64,000 bases of DNA from Limnanthes douglasii subsp. nivea (Eukaryota; Streptophyta; Magnoliopsida; Brassicales; Limnanthaceae). The position numbers and the translations under genes were made by a program. The notes under the pieces were generated by a model. It was not told where the DNA came from, did no database searches, and saw only the letters and a program-made list of their open reading frames with translations. The stretch covers positions 287,846,009 to 287,910,008 of the forward strand of contig JAUPFV010000004.1 in assembly GCA_036936605.1 (NCBI GenBank), read 5' to 3'. Shown here in pieces: positions 22,126 through 32,503 of the stretch; position 1 is the stretch's first letter, and each line of letters opens with the position of its first letter.

Positions 22126-23070
22126 AATATTTCTAAGGTATCAAGCCTTAAAAACTAAAAAAAATAGCTTAACTAATTGTGACAACCCGCTAAGGATTGA
22201 GAATATATCTATTGAGGATTTAATTGGTCCATAATACTCTGGTACTTAAAGTTCTTGAACTAACAAGGGCTACCTTACCCGGTCAGAAAAATGCTTTGGA
22301 TCAATATTTATCTCAGTATTGACTAAAAAAGGTGGATTTGAAAAACCAATTCCCTTAGTAATTTGGTTAATAGAATTACAAATAGAAGACTTAAGACAAA
22401 ACCAACTAAAGTATAATTTAATGGGAATACAAAAAAATAACGAACTAATGTGGAGATAATATCTATAATAATATAGTTTTAAATATAAAAAAAATGAAAC
22501 TGAAGTAAAATATGCATCAAAATAAAATTCACGATAAGAATGATACGATTTATATAATAATTAATGCTTCAGATAACACATACAAGCTAATAAAAAAGAA
22601 GAACGATCAAGTATTGATGATGTTTTAAGCGAGAGATCTAGGAAGAATAAAGAGAAGATGACATATACTACAATAGAAGTTTATAAAAAAATTAAGATAG
22701 CTTTGTATACTGTAGATTAATCGCCACTATCACAAAATATTCTTGATGACAAACTACATCGTAAATTTGGTCATTAGCGAATGAATATATATGATGGGAT
22801 ACATGTCCTCAAAAACTTTCAGGAATAATTTCATAACATTATACTTAGATTTAGCCGGACGAAACTATTTTGTGCAAAGCTTGCTCACTGAATTTTCAAA
22901 TAAACATTTTGGTTTGTTTCAACAAACTCTAATCAGGTTATATTAACAATTTTAAAGATCTATGAAGTTCTTTTAGAAGGCAATTTATTAGAAACAAAAC
23001 TATACGTGTGAATGATATTGTATAATTACTATGTACTAAAAACAAGTGAGACACTTCATATTTATATTCA
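22126..23070 (+). other. Copy B leader and unrecognised gag N-terminus
   Basis: This stretch lies between the PBS and the first recognisable gag block. It has many stops and no motif I can name. By position it should be leader plus gag N-terminus. Confidence 0.4.
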
Positions 23071-23640
23071 TAGGTTTGTATAAGAAATGGATATCCTTGA
23101 TGGTTGTCATGATATCATAACACTTGTAGCTTTTAGAATAGGTCTTTCAAATGATAGTAAAATTATTGAAGCCTTAATCAAATTCCTAGTTGATTTCATG
23201 AGAGATCTATTGCGTCCAACTAAAATGTTCATTAAAGTTGAGAAACCCAAACGATGAGGTATCACTCTAGAAAAATAAACAAAGTTGGATATATCTAATA
23301 AGAGGTTTAGTAATAACCTAAAGGCTTCAGATCATGTTAGAAAACAAATTAACATGACCCGATTATCTTATCATAAAAATCCTACTAAGATATTTACACC
23401 TTTTACAGCAAGCATTGTAAATATTTATGACAAATAAAGGATAAAATAAACTATAGAAACCACGAGCCATGATGCCTAATAATAACAAGAGTACTAAAAT
23501 ACTTTATTGTGTTTGTCATTTTGACCATAGTTACACAACCATTGATTTATTTCAATAAAAATATGAGATGCATAATTTTATTAATAATGAGAAATTGAAG
23601 AAATTTGTCAAAGTTAAAAAAATGAAAGAGTATGAGAGAA
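23071..23640 (+). pseudogene. Copy B gag relic
   Basis: Two blocks are readable. 23071-23250 gives MDILDGCHDIITLVAFRIGL and then a block ending LRPTKMFIKVEK, the C-terminal half of a retrotransposon gag domain, in which the 'AFR.GL' motif is typical. 23492-23610 gives CHFDHSYTTIDLFQ and then NNEKLKKFVK, the plant gypsy motif normally like 'FHRDHGHDTEDC..LK..IE.LI..G.L..FV'. The His/Cys pattern and several codons are lost. It is broken by stops throughout. Confidence 0.75.
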
Positions 23641-24640
23641 AGATGAAAGTAGTCTCAATAAGTAAAATAAAAATAAACAAACAGTTTCATAATCGTCACG
23701 AGAGATACTTTAGGAGAGACCTCTCATAAACATAAAAACTTTAGAGGTACACCTCGTGGATAAGACATCATTACATTTAGATCGGGCACAAACACCTAAG
23801 ATTGCAAATACTGATGATGATTTCTGAGGTAGTACTAGCCATATATCCATTGTTGACATTAACGTGATTATATGAAAAATATATTGATTGATACGTGAAT
23901 TTTGGCTAACTTACATTACATAAGTGGGTATGAAAATAAAGATTGGTGTTGCCCCATCTAAAAAAACTAAATGAAACTTATTAAGTTGAAGGAATTTTTC
24001 ATAAGTAGTGGTCGAGCCTTTGCTCGATTCCATCAAATATCCCACCTAAATTGGATTCCAAAGTTTTGTTTTCTTTTTTATTTTGTTGTGACAAGGGGGG
24101 ATATTCTACTAATTTTGTAGGAAAAATAGAATTATATATTAGAGCCGGAAATAATTGAACATGGAAAATAATGAAAACCTATATTATGGTCATTGATGAA
24201 CTATGTTCTTGTAATTCTATTCTAGGAAGTCTGTCCCTTCACAAAATATAGGCTATCAGAATACTTTTTAATCAGTATGTCAAGTACATAGTGAGAGACC
24301 AAGTCGGGTTCGTTTGAAGCAGATATAGTTCTGTGAGGGAATGATATACAATATTTATCTACCTTGGTAAACATTTTTTGCAGAAAATAATGAGTTTAAT
24401 GGAAGATCAACCACATGTGCAGAATGATCCCTTAATAAGAAAAAATAATGTGAGATTGCAGAACCTTTAGACAACAATGATGAGTTAGAACAAGATAATG
24501 GATGGATGTTAAAAAATAACATGAGAAGTTAGATTACAGGTTATGTAAATGTCTAAAGTTGAATTATAATGTTTTTTCATAGAGTATTTTTTTTATGTTG
24601 TTGAGGTTAATAAGTCCATTATATATGATTGTTTTTTATT
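23641..24640 (+). pseudogene. Copy B protease relic
   Basis: Around 24170-24340 the broken frame reads CSCNSILGSLSLHKI, then FNQYVKYIVRDQVGF and SSVREC. This matches the protease C-terminal region, usually 'YNAILGR.WLHKM.AV.ST.HQ..KF....G...I.GDQ..AR.C'. The Asp active site should lie near 23890, where VLIDT-like residues are only weakly visible. It is not functional. Confidence 0.65.
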
Positions 24641-25279
24641 GATAAAAGATATAGACCGATAAAATAAAAGTGAATGGAATTTTCATTGGTAAATTCGAGA
24701 CTATTTTTAAATAGGTGGAAAAATTAATAAAAATGGGACATATAAAGGATTTCAAGTATCTAACTTGGATGGCCAACCCGGTTTCGGTTAAGAAAAAAAA
24801 AGATTTCTCCTTACCTCGAATTAATCAATTGGTTGATACAATAATGAGAAACGAGCTACTATCATTCAGAGATTCCTAATTTAGATATAATATAATAAAT
24901 ATGAACTCAAACGATAAAAGGAGCACCATATTTATAACAAGGTATGTATTATTATAAAGTAATTGTGATTGGCTTAAAGAATCTAGGAGTTATTTACCAG
25001 TGTCTGGTCAACCTTTTTGTTAAACAATTAGAGAATGATATGAAATCTTACATTGACGACATGATTATTAAGAGTAATGATGATGAGTTACATATATCAC
25101 CACTATTTAGGACATTCACTTAATTTTGAAAGTATAACTTAAAGTTGAATCTATTAAAATATTATGTATGTGTACAAACAAGAAAATCCTTAAGTTATAT
25201 GGTTTGTAAGCAAGATATTGATACTGATCATGAGCAGCTAAAAGCGTTAGTATTTATAACCCCACCCAAATTTTATTTA
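24641..25279 (+). pseudogene. Copy B reverse transcriptase relic
   Basis: Contains TWMANPVSVKKK-like text (24760-24800), LPRINQLVD, a degenerate 'MDAFSGYNQI' block at about 24850-24900, and the palm motif region SYIDDMIIKSN (about 25045-25080) with the YIDD pair readable. Stops and deletions elsewhere. It is an inverted paralogue of copy A 4331-4830 plus 15200-15425. Confidence 0.8.
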
Positions 25280-25496
25280 GAACGTACAGTAGTTGAGTAA
25301 GGCATGCTTGTAACCAAAGGTCATGAGTTCGAGTCCCTCTAAATGGCTGAGCCTGTCACCTTGTCTGGTTTACCTTCTGGCGTTGGTTTGCAGGCTATTG
25401 CGGCAGATTGAGGGTTTACCCTGTGCGCACTCGTTGAGTTGCGGCTGCAGGTTCCCTCCAAAAAGAAAGAAAGAAAAAAGAACGTACCGTAGTTGA
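25280..25496 (+). mobile_element. SINE insertion with target site duplications
   Basis: A 183-bp insert (25297-25479) is flanked by 17-bp direct repeats with one mismatch (GAACGTACAGTAGTTGA at 25280-25296 and GAACGTACCGTAGTTGA at 25480-25496). It carries a pol III B-box-like GAGTTCGAGTCCC (25325-25337) and ends in an A-rich tail AAAAAGAAAGAAAGAAAA, the signature of a tRNA-derived SINE. No convincing A box is seen, so the 5' end may be truncated or decayed. The paralogue copy A (4341-4372) shows the empty site with one TSD copy. It was mobilised in trans by a LINE reverse transcriptase. Confidence 0.85.
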
Positions 25497-26680
25497 CGTA
25501 ACATTTGGCGAATTTATCAAGATTTATCTCCCGACTTTGGATAAGGGTCATATTATCTTTGATATTTTAAAAAGAAAAGCATTGTTTTAATAGGATAAAA
25601 GATACACACAAGATTTTGATCTAACAAAATACTTAACTTGAACTCAGATATTATCTAAGACAATGGAGTAATAATCATTGTTTATATACTAGTATGTTTT
25701 TAACTCTCTAGTCAGTGTCGTGCTTACCCATAAAAAAATATGCACGATGATCGGTATCTATGTAAGTAAAATTTTAGTTGATACAAAGACATGATATCTT
25801 AATATCAAGAAGTTATCATTGGTTTAGTGGTGATATCACGTAAAACACGACCTTATTTTAAGAACATATTTTTGTGTTGCGTACTTCGATCCTTTTATAA
25901 AATGTTCTATAAAAATTGGATGTGTTCGGTTAGTTGATGTTGTATTTTATTGAGCTTGAAGAATATAAAAATGAAGTACAAACTGGCGAGTTTGATTATT
26001 TGGAATTGCCTTTGTAAACAAAAGAATAAGAGTTTTAGAGAAAGAAATAGATTCTAAAGAGAGAAAATCAAAGTATGCAAGTGATCTAACTGAGAAATCC
26101 AACCCCTTTATTAGTTCAACTTTGGCCTTTATATAGAGTCGCAAAGACTTAGCTTACAATTGAAAAAAATTACATAAAAGGGTAATTTCACTCTTAGTCC
26201 TTGACTAAATTACATATTCTGAATTCCTCCTCTAACTTTACCATTTGTTACATACTATTTTATTGTTTACACTTTAGTCCCTCAATTTCCATTTCCTTAA
26301 TCCCAAACCACGTCCATTGATTAAAGGTCAAGAAATTGCATATTTTATTAACTAATTTCAGGAAAAATAGGCATAGCCTAGAGAGTAAAATCTCAAGTGA
26401 GGTTTCATCTAAAGAATAATAATGGTTGGTTTGTATATATGGGGCATTCAGTTCAGATGACAGTGAGGTTCTATTTACAGAAATATGATATGATATATGA
26501 TTTGGTTTACCTTCTATAAATAATGAAGCCGATTACGAGGTAATATTGGTAGGAAAACGTGTGGCCCATATTTGTGGTGTTCGAGCAATACTTCTTATAT
26601 CAGATCATCAATTGATAGTAAATCATGCATAATAAAAGTATGAGTAAAAACAATAAAATATGAGAGAATAATCGGAAGCG
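25497..26680 (+). pseudogene. Copy B RNase H relic
   Basis: Continues pol after the SINE. The region at 25860-25980 encodes, in pieces, the block ILLRTSF...LVDVVFY.A..E, and 26520-26620 matches NEADYEVILVG-like and VCGVRAI-like RNase H residues (usually NNEAEYEALI.GL..A...GA). It is interrupted by the 320-bp insert at 25984-26303. Heavily mutated. Confidence 0.65.
25984..26303 (-). mobile_element. 320-bp LTR-like insertion in copy B
   Basis: Bounded by 5-bp repeats CAAAC (25979-25983 and 26304-26308) and absent from copy A, whose uninterrupted sequence gives the empty site. On the minus strand it has a TATA-type CTATATAAAGGCC (about 26130-26142) about 145 bp before its end, then a T-rich leader, and ends CTCGCCA. 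This fits a solo LTR or a terminal-repeat miniature element with one mutated end (GG in place of TG). There is no coding capacity. Confidence 0.65.
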
Positions 26681-27470
26681 GTAAAATAAATGCAAAAGCA
26701 GTTTGATAATACCATTTATGATCAGGTACCACACTAAAAAAATACTAACGTGTATTCATTAACCAAGATGTGATGTTTATAAGACAATCTTATGATTGTC
26801 TTACAAGAAGTTTTAACGATTTTAATCAAAGCTAAAAGTTCAAAAAAAAATCGAACGTCATAAGTATTTATCTTATCTAAAGGAGCAAGTACTACCACAA
26901 GATAAAACTCAAGCACGAGCATCGTAATAAGTGCTACAAAGTATGTACTCCGTGATGATGCGTTTTATAACAAAACTACTACTATACTATTTTTATGATT
27001 TCTTGGAAATAAAAAGGCTTCATTTACTTGATAAGATTTATATGAGGGTATTCAGCACATTATGGATATCTGGGATTGATCATTTGGTAGGGTATTATTG
27101 GCCATCAAGGTTATTGATGCAAAAATTTTAGTTCAAAACTATGATTTGTGCAAATGTTTGTTAATACGATAGACCTACCTAGGATCTATTGTTGCTCTTT
27201 GTCAGTTCGAAAAATAGGGAATTGATTTAATGAGTCATTTACCAATGGCTACATTATTATGCCAATTTTTAGTAGTTGATGTTGACTATTTTACTAAATG
27301 GATAGAAGCAAAACCATTGACAATGGTCAATTTTCATGAGGTTTGTGACTTCTTTCAAACACTAATAAGCCGATATGAAATACCAAGGATAATTATGACT
27401 GATGGACTTCAATTTTAAAAAGTACAAGGTTAAAATCAACGTGCTACATGAGCAAATCATAATTATATTT
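26681..27470 (+). pseudogene. Copy B integrase relic
   Basis: The block DHLVGYYWPSRL (27070-27115) is the zinc-domain 'GYYWP' motif. The frame 27230-27418 reads LVVDVDYFTKWIEAKPLTMV and ends IMTDGLQF at a stop, covering the first two catalytic Asp residues (the usual TDNG is TDG here). The Glu region downstream (about 27470-27530) is only weakly visible as TTTNKQLLREM. It is the paralogue of copy A 2780-3270. Confidence 0.85.
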
Positions 27471-27860
27471 TGCGAATTTTACCCATAATGTTACTACAAC
27501 TAACAAGCAATTATTAAGAGAATGAGGAATATTCCTGACTTAAACTTGAAAGTGATGACTTGTAATATGTTACTTTGTTACAAATAACTAAAAATGGCTA
27601 GAATTATCGTCCATCAAACAAGTTTGTGTTATGCATAAGTAGTGTGATTAGAGATCGCGTTTTCATATAAATAATTAAAGAGATAAAAAATCTAAGAGAT
27701 AAAAATTTAGAAAAGAAGAGTAAGAAGATAGCTTTATTTTTTCTTTTATATAAACTATTAAATCATATATTCACTACCAATTTGAAGATGAGCTTAATAA
27801 TTTATAAGTTACCAAGCCAAATAAATACTCGTGAAAGAAAAGGCGCATACATCACATCAA
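27471..27860 (+). mobile_element. Copy B 3' end
   Basis: Aligns with the reverse complement of 2260-2540 in copy A, including the shared pieces TATTCACTACCAATTTGAAG and TTTATAAGTTACCAAGCC. No LTR follows. Confidence 0.6.
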
Positions 27861-27895
27861 CGCACCAAACAAAAGGCGCATACATCACATCAAAA
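27840..27895. repeat. 34-bp tandem duplication
   Basis: AAAGGCGCATACATCACATC occurs at about 27838 and again at about 27872, followed each time by AA and then different bases. Confidence 0.85.
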
Positions 27896-28084
27896 TCTCA
27901 CAACTATGACCAAAATCTCTAACCCAAAACCTAAACAATGTTATGAATTGCAAAATCCTAGTTAAATGTACTACTAAAAAAAAGATAAAATTTTGTAAAC
28001 TAATATTTATTCTACTTCATATGAATGGAGACGCACAAATGTAAAACTTGTATCAATTATCAAATCACACAGGAAGACAACCAA

Positions 28085-28345
28085 AATCACAAGCTAGTCA
28101 AAAAAGGAAAATCATATAAATTGTGCAGTTTTGATACATCAGGGAAATGTTTATCTTCCCAATTTTCTATTGAACTCTCCAAAATGTCTGAGGATATTCA
28201 CCCAATATCCATATAAGAGCTGATTTGGCCTTGGCTCCGTGAACGTTATTGTTGTTGATATTCCCCGCAACTGCAATGCAATCATGACTCCGTTGTAGAT
28301 ACTTCTTTAGAAGCCCTTTGAAAGTTTTAATGCAATTCTCTACCA
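28085..28345 (-). pseudogene. Captured fragment of an AP-4 complex beta-adaptin gene
   Basis: On the minus strand the segment GLLKKYLQRSHDCIAVAGNI, followed by AKAKSALIWILGEYPQ, matches the plant AP-4 beta subunit, where the family reads roughly 'LL+KYPQWSHDCIAVVG.I....EPKAKAALIWMLGEY.Q'. After a frameshift near 28185 the match resumes as LESSIENWEDKHFPDV, the 'LE.LIENWEEEHS.EVRLHLL' region. The parent protein is part of a trans-Golgi vesicle-coat adaptor. Only a short internal fragment is present, directly fused to an F-box/LRR fragment, so this is a transduplicated piece. Confidence 0.75.
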
Positions 28346-28620
28346 ATATGAAAGTTAGACATTCGGATGGACTCCAGTCCCATACTTCCGATATTGTGGT
28401 GGCCATTAACTTGCAGACGTGTAAGATCCATGCAGACCTTTGGACATTAATTCCAAACCCATATCATTCAGGAAGCAACAGTAGTTAAGTGTAAGATCTT
28501 TTAACTTCTTACATCTTTTCCAAATAGTACACATTCCCCTTAAAAATACAATTGGTTGTATAGTAGTACAGATGGGAGCATAGCCCAGCGTCATACTTAT
28601 GGCGTGGGAACACTGGTTCC
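28346..28620 (-). pseudogene. Captured fragment of an F-box/LRR-repeat gene
   Basis: The minus-strand frames contain CKKLKDLTLNYCCFLNDMGL and, in a shifted frame, LTRLQVNGHHNIGSMGLESI. These are consecutive leucine-rich repeats of the Cys-containing type found in plant FBL proteins, with consensus like 'C..L..L.L..C..++D.GL..+...C..L+.L.+.GC.NI...GLE.I'. The pieces lie just upstream of the AP-4 beta fragment in the same orientation. Frameshift and truncation at both ends make it non-coding. Confidence 0.7.
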
Positions 28621-29110
28621 CGCCCCTGTTTGGCAGAAACCAAGTGTTCTTCACCAGTATACCAAAGAGGAAAGAATCGAAACCCTAAACTATGCAATAA
28701 CACTAAAATCCGTCCCCTGACACCTACTGCGAAACCAGAAACAAAATCGACAATAAATAAACACCAAAATAAGCACCGAAATCGAAATCAAATTGTTTGA
28801 AATTACTTACCATCAAGCTCGAGTTCGGTTGTTGGTGGTGGTTGCTGGACTACTCTTTTAGAGTGAAGCTTCAATTCGGTCGAGTTGGTGGTTGACTTGC
28901 TGCTTCAGTCAATCCAGAGGAGTTGCTGCTCCAGACGACGAATTTGGAGTCAACAAACCTCTCTATAGTAAAGAGTAACCTTCCTTTTCTTTGTGTTCTT
29001 ATTCAACTAGAACAAAAAAAAGTTCAGTTTTCAGATTTTTGTTTTGTAATTTGTGAATCTCTAGCGCCAGGGAGAATGATTGGGGTTTTCAATGTTTCAT
29101 GCTCCTTGAA
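28621..29110. other. Flank of the gene-fragment cluster
   Basis: Higher GC than its surroundings and rich in splice- and leader-like text (for example GAAACCCTAAAC at 28679 and a TGG-rich stretch at 28820-28900). It could be captured 5' gene sequence. No protein match is recognised. Confidence 0.35.
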
Positions 29111-29435
29111 GAACTTAAGGACAGGAGACAGGAGACAATCTTATGAATGATACACTTGTTATAGAAGCTGAAGTTGAGGTGCGAGAACCTCTTATTGGAG
29201 TTTCAAATGTTGAACTTGTGTTGTCACCTTCATAGCAAAATCTGGATGCTTCTCGAAAATGAGTTTTACAGCGAATGCAACAACCGAAACCCATTAACAT
29301 CAACATTTTGATCTTCTACAATAAGTGACAACACATGTTCAACGTTTGAAATTCCAATAAGAGCTCTATGACCTCAATCTCAACTTCTATCACAAGTATA
29401 TCATTCGTAAGATATACTTAGTCCTGTCTTTAAGT
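29111..29435. repeat. Long imperfect inverted repeat
   Basis: Arms of about 115 bp (29111-29228 and 29318-29435) with a loop of about 90 bp. Matching blocks include GATACACTTGTTATAGAAG / its complement in TATCACAAGTATATC, TCTTATTGGAGTTTCAAA / TTTGAAATTCCAATAAGA, and GTTGAACTTGTGTTGTCAC / ACAACACATGTTCAAC. The left arm has a small direct duplication, AGGAGACAGGAGACA. Transcription through it would give a long hairpin RNA. No function is known. Confidence 0.8.
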
Positions 29436-29849
29436 AAAGAAAGTAAAGAGCATGAAAGATTTAAAACTCCAATATCACGCTCTGGACTAAACAAATGCTT
29501 TGATTCTACAGTTAAACCCAAATTACCAAACAAAACTCAAAACTGAACGGTATGATTGTAGTAGTTGAATAAAAAAAAAAAAGTTACTCTTTGCTTTAAA
29601 GTGTTCAGCGTTAACTCCATTCACCACACAAAGATGACTAAAGTAGCATTCTACTCCACCCATTTGGCAAACTTGCAGAATCAGCAAACTTCACATAAAT
29701 AGACAAACAATCATTGTTTCATTTGGACAAAGTAATATATGTTATATTTTATTCAAAATGGCATCGAATAATAATAACGGAAAAATAATTAAATAAACTG
29801 AAAATCAAGAACACTTACCTCTCTCCATCTAGTTTTCAAACACTCAAAC
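29436..29849. other. AT-rich spacer
   Basis: No feature recognised. A possible splice-donor-like ACTTACCT lies at 29812-29819 (minus). Confidence 0.4.
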
Positions 29850-30199
29850 CAGACTTTACAATGTGAAGCCCAACATTGTAAAGTCCATCCTTTATTACAT
29901 CCTTGTGTCCAAAACCATAACCCGATAAATTGATAATTCAATTTATACCCTGATTTATTAATTCAGGCGTAAGTGTTAGAGATTTGGGCCATCTACATCA
30001 CAGTGCCCAAATTCAACCCGGTTACCACACTTAATCCCATAACGCATTTACACCCATAGGTCCAATTTAGTTAATTAAACAATTAACTCGACTACTTTTA
30101 TTTGGACTTTCTTAAGACAATAACCGAATATGTTTATTTAGCATGTCGGTCCAAATTATTGTTGGTCTATAAATATATTAAATAAATATATTACAACAA
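29850..30199 (-). repeat. Partial copia-type LTR (same family as 17583-18171)
   Basis: 350 bp homologous to the first 350 bp (minus-strand sense) of the solo LTR at 17583-18171, starting TGTTGTAATATATTTATT at 30199. It includes the inverted pair TTTACAATGTG / ACATTGTAAAG. It ends at about 29850, where the other copy continues into a different leader. Confidence 0.8.
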
Positions 30200-30779
30200 T
30201 ATACACCTACAGACGGAACACAACACAACACAAATATATTACAGTAAACAAGATACCAACATCATACAAACGTATAATTATATGTCTCATTGCCATTTGT
30301 TACCAGTAGCAGTAAACGTGTCTGAGTAGACTTTTTTGGTGTTCAACTCTGAAAAATTCTCGATCATCGAAGTAAACTTCTTTGACTCTATTTGTTAGAT
30401 CCAAATTTAGCTCACTGAATCAGCTTTCTAAATATAAATCAAAACAATTCAACTCAATCGACTCAACTTACAAAATTATTAAATCTCCTTAATCATATTC
30501 GGATATAAATCGATTTAAGATCAATAAAGAAAGAAATGCGGTGATTACTTACCGGGAAGATCGCTGGATGTAAACCCTAGATTGATTACTGGTTGGTTGA
30601 GATTAAAGATGCTTCTGAAGTGAAAGTTGCCTTAGATAATTCTGATCAATATTTAAGATGAAGGCTCCATTCCTGTTTAATCTCTGCCTCGAAACTCTTG
30701 ATATTGTTAGCCTCAACCGGACTATTTGAGCCCACTTTCTCCTCTAACGAGTCTTACACACTCTTCTTAATTATTCATA
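30200..30779 (-). other. Spacer with a leader-like exon end
   Basis: No ORF. On the minus strand, CTAGGGTTTACATCCAGCG is followed by ATCTTCCCG/GTAAGTAATC (about 30548-30560), which looks like an untranslated first exon and its donor. It may belong to a captured gene 5' end or an unrecognised element. Confidence 0.3.
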
Positions 30780-31559
30780 GGAGTAAATACCTGGTCTAAT
30801 TAAGAATAATCGCATATTTGTTCTAGCAAAACATTCTATTCTCTACATTTCACTTTAGCGCCTAAGTTAGTATTGGCGCCAAGTATTTTCAAACCCACTT
30901 TTTTTCCCTTCTCAACACCCTAAAGCAACAAAAACACGTCTATTTTTTTAGGAACAACCAGAGAAACCGTTTAACTTCTACAAACTTCCCTCAAAAGAAA
31001 CCATTCCAACATTCAACCCAAAAATCAGTCGTTCTTCACCGGATTTCGACCTGTCACCGTCTTCTACTCCCTCAAGCTAGTAACCAGCAACCATTTGATG
31101 TGTTGTCGTTGAAGCGATAACCAGTTACACTAACTAAGTATATTCCAAATCTGTAAAATATCTTTTTTGCGTTTATGGTGACTTCCAATCACTTGTTGAT
31201 GTTAGTTGACGATCGATGTTGCTTATTTCTACTGAAATCAAGTATTTAGGATCGAAAGTTAGTATGTTAGTTTATGGGTTTATCGTCAAACACAGTTTTT
31301 TCTTAGGTTTGATGTAATGTTAATTCTTTTGTGCGTGTTGTGATGTATATTCGATGTGTTTTAGGTGGTTGTTTGTTGGTTTTGTTATTGTTTCCATATT
31401 TCCTAGATCCCTGAAACGTGCATGTAAAATAATAGAACAATTCGCGTCTGGATACATGTGTGTTATAGTAGAATTCGCGTCTTCATCATGTACGAATGCA
31501 AATAACTCGCATCTTTATCGCTTTTCATATTTTCAAACAATTTGCAACTTATTATTATC

Positions 31560-31928
31560 AAAGTTGTTGCACACAATTCGCATGCAATCCGGAGAGTTGA
31601 AGCTACAAGAAACACACCATTCTACACGTGTTTGAAGGTCCTATTCGACCTCCGGAATGAGGAAGAGTTGCTGAAGAGGAAGATTTATTCGAACATTGAG
31701 TGGATTGTGGATATGTACTTGCTCGAGCAAGACGCTTTTCGATTTAGGTCAAAGTGGGTGAAGCTAACAAATGATGTTGTAAAGGTAATTTTTGGGTTGA
31801 AGCACGACACAGAGAAAATGGCTCTAACAAAATCTGGAGCATTCCACAGCAGATATATAAACAGGGAGGAGAACGAATCAAGATTGCTTTATTTAGTCCA
31901 AATATTAGTTATATACGGAGCATCTTGA
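31560..31928 (+). pseudogene. MULE Ulp1 gene, N-terminal domain exon
   Basis: The frame includes YTCLKVLFDLRNEEELLKRK and, further on, FRFRSKWVKLTNDVVKVIFG. This resembles the N-terminal domain that precedes Ulp1 protease domains in plant MULE proteins, in which a 'L..DV..IFGL' motif recurs. The frame is open to a TGA at 31926-31928, upstream of a minisatellite block. The N-terminal start is unclear. Function unknown; probably a nuclear transposon accessory protein. Confidence 0.5.
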
Positions 31929-32129
31929 TGATAATATTTGTCCTGATGCAACCCTTCGTCATGGATCACTCCAAAATTAGGCTAGAGGTCGTAAAGCCAA
32001 ACTTGATCCCAAGGTTCTTAAAATGGTGGGGATTGGAGTGACTAACATCGAACGTATAGCTGATTGGAAGACTACCTCTGCTGAAAGATGATGAGGTATG
32101 AATCATATAGTTATATATACAACTATCAG

Positions 32130-32470
32130 GCATTAGAGTTGCAGACAACGTTTTGCTATCAGAGTTGCATATACCTCAAACCTGATAGAGTTCCAAACAA
32201 CTCTCAGGCTTTATAGTTTACAAACAACTCTCAGGCTATCCTTAGAGTTGTTTGGAACTCCAAGATGATAGAATTCAAAACAACTCTTATGATATTATAG
32301 TTTGCAAACAACTCTCAGTCTTTATAGTTTGCAAACAACTCTCAGGCTTTCCTGAGAGTTGTTTGAAACTCCAAGATGATAGAGTTCTAAACAACTCTCA
32401 GGATAGCCTGAGAATTGTTTGCAAAAAACGCTCAGGCTATAACCTGATATTTTCCAAACAAACCGCGTGT
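32130..32470. repeat. Hairpin minisatellite block 1
   Basis: About ten units related to CAAACAACTCTCAGG and its complement, in both orientations, here with an extra variable piece (CTCCAAGATGATAGA). It lies between the N-terminal exon and the next acceptor at about 32503. Confidence 0.9.
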
Positions 32471-32503
32471 AGATATTTACTTTGATGTTCCTCGCTTTGT
32501 AGG

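Noticed and set aside
25297..25340. tRNA gene
   Set aside because: Only a B-box-like motif is present. There is no cloverleaf, no A box, and an A-rich tail with TSDs follows, so this is a SINE.
30770..30790. Exact left terminus of the big MULE
   Set aside because: Only a stretch of about 55 bp resembles the right end and no matching TSD was found, so the boundary is left approximate.
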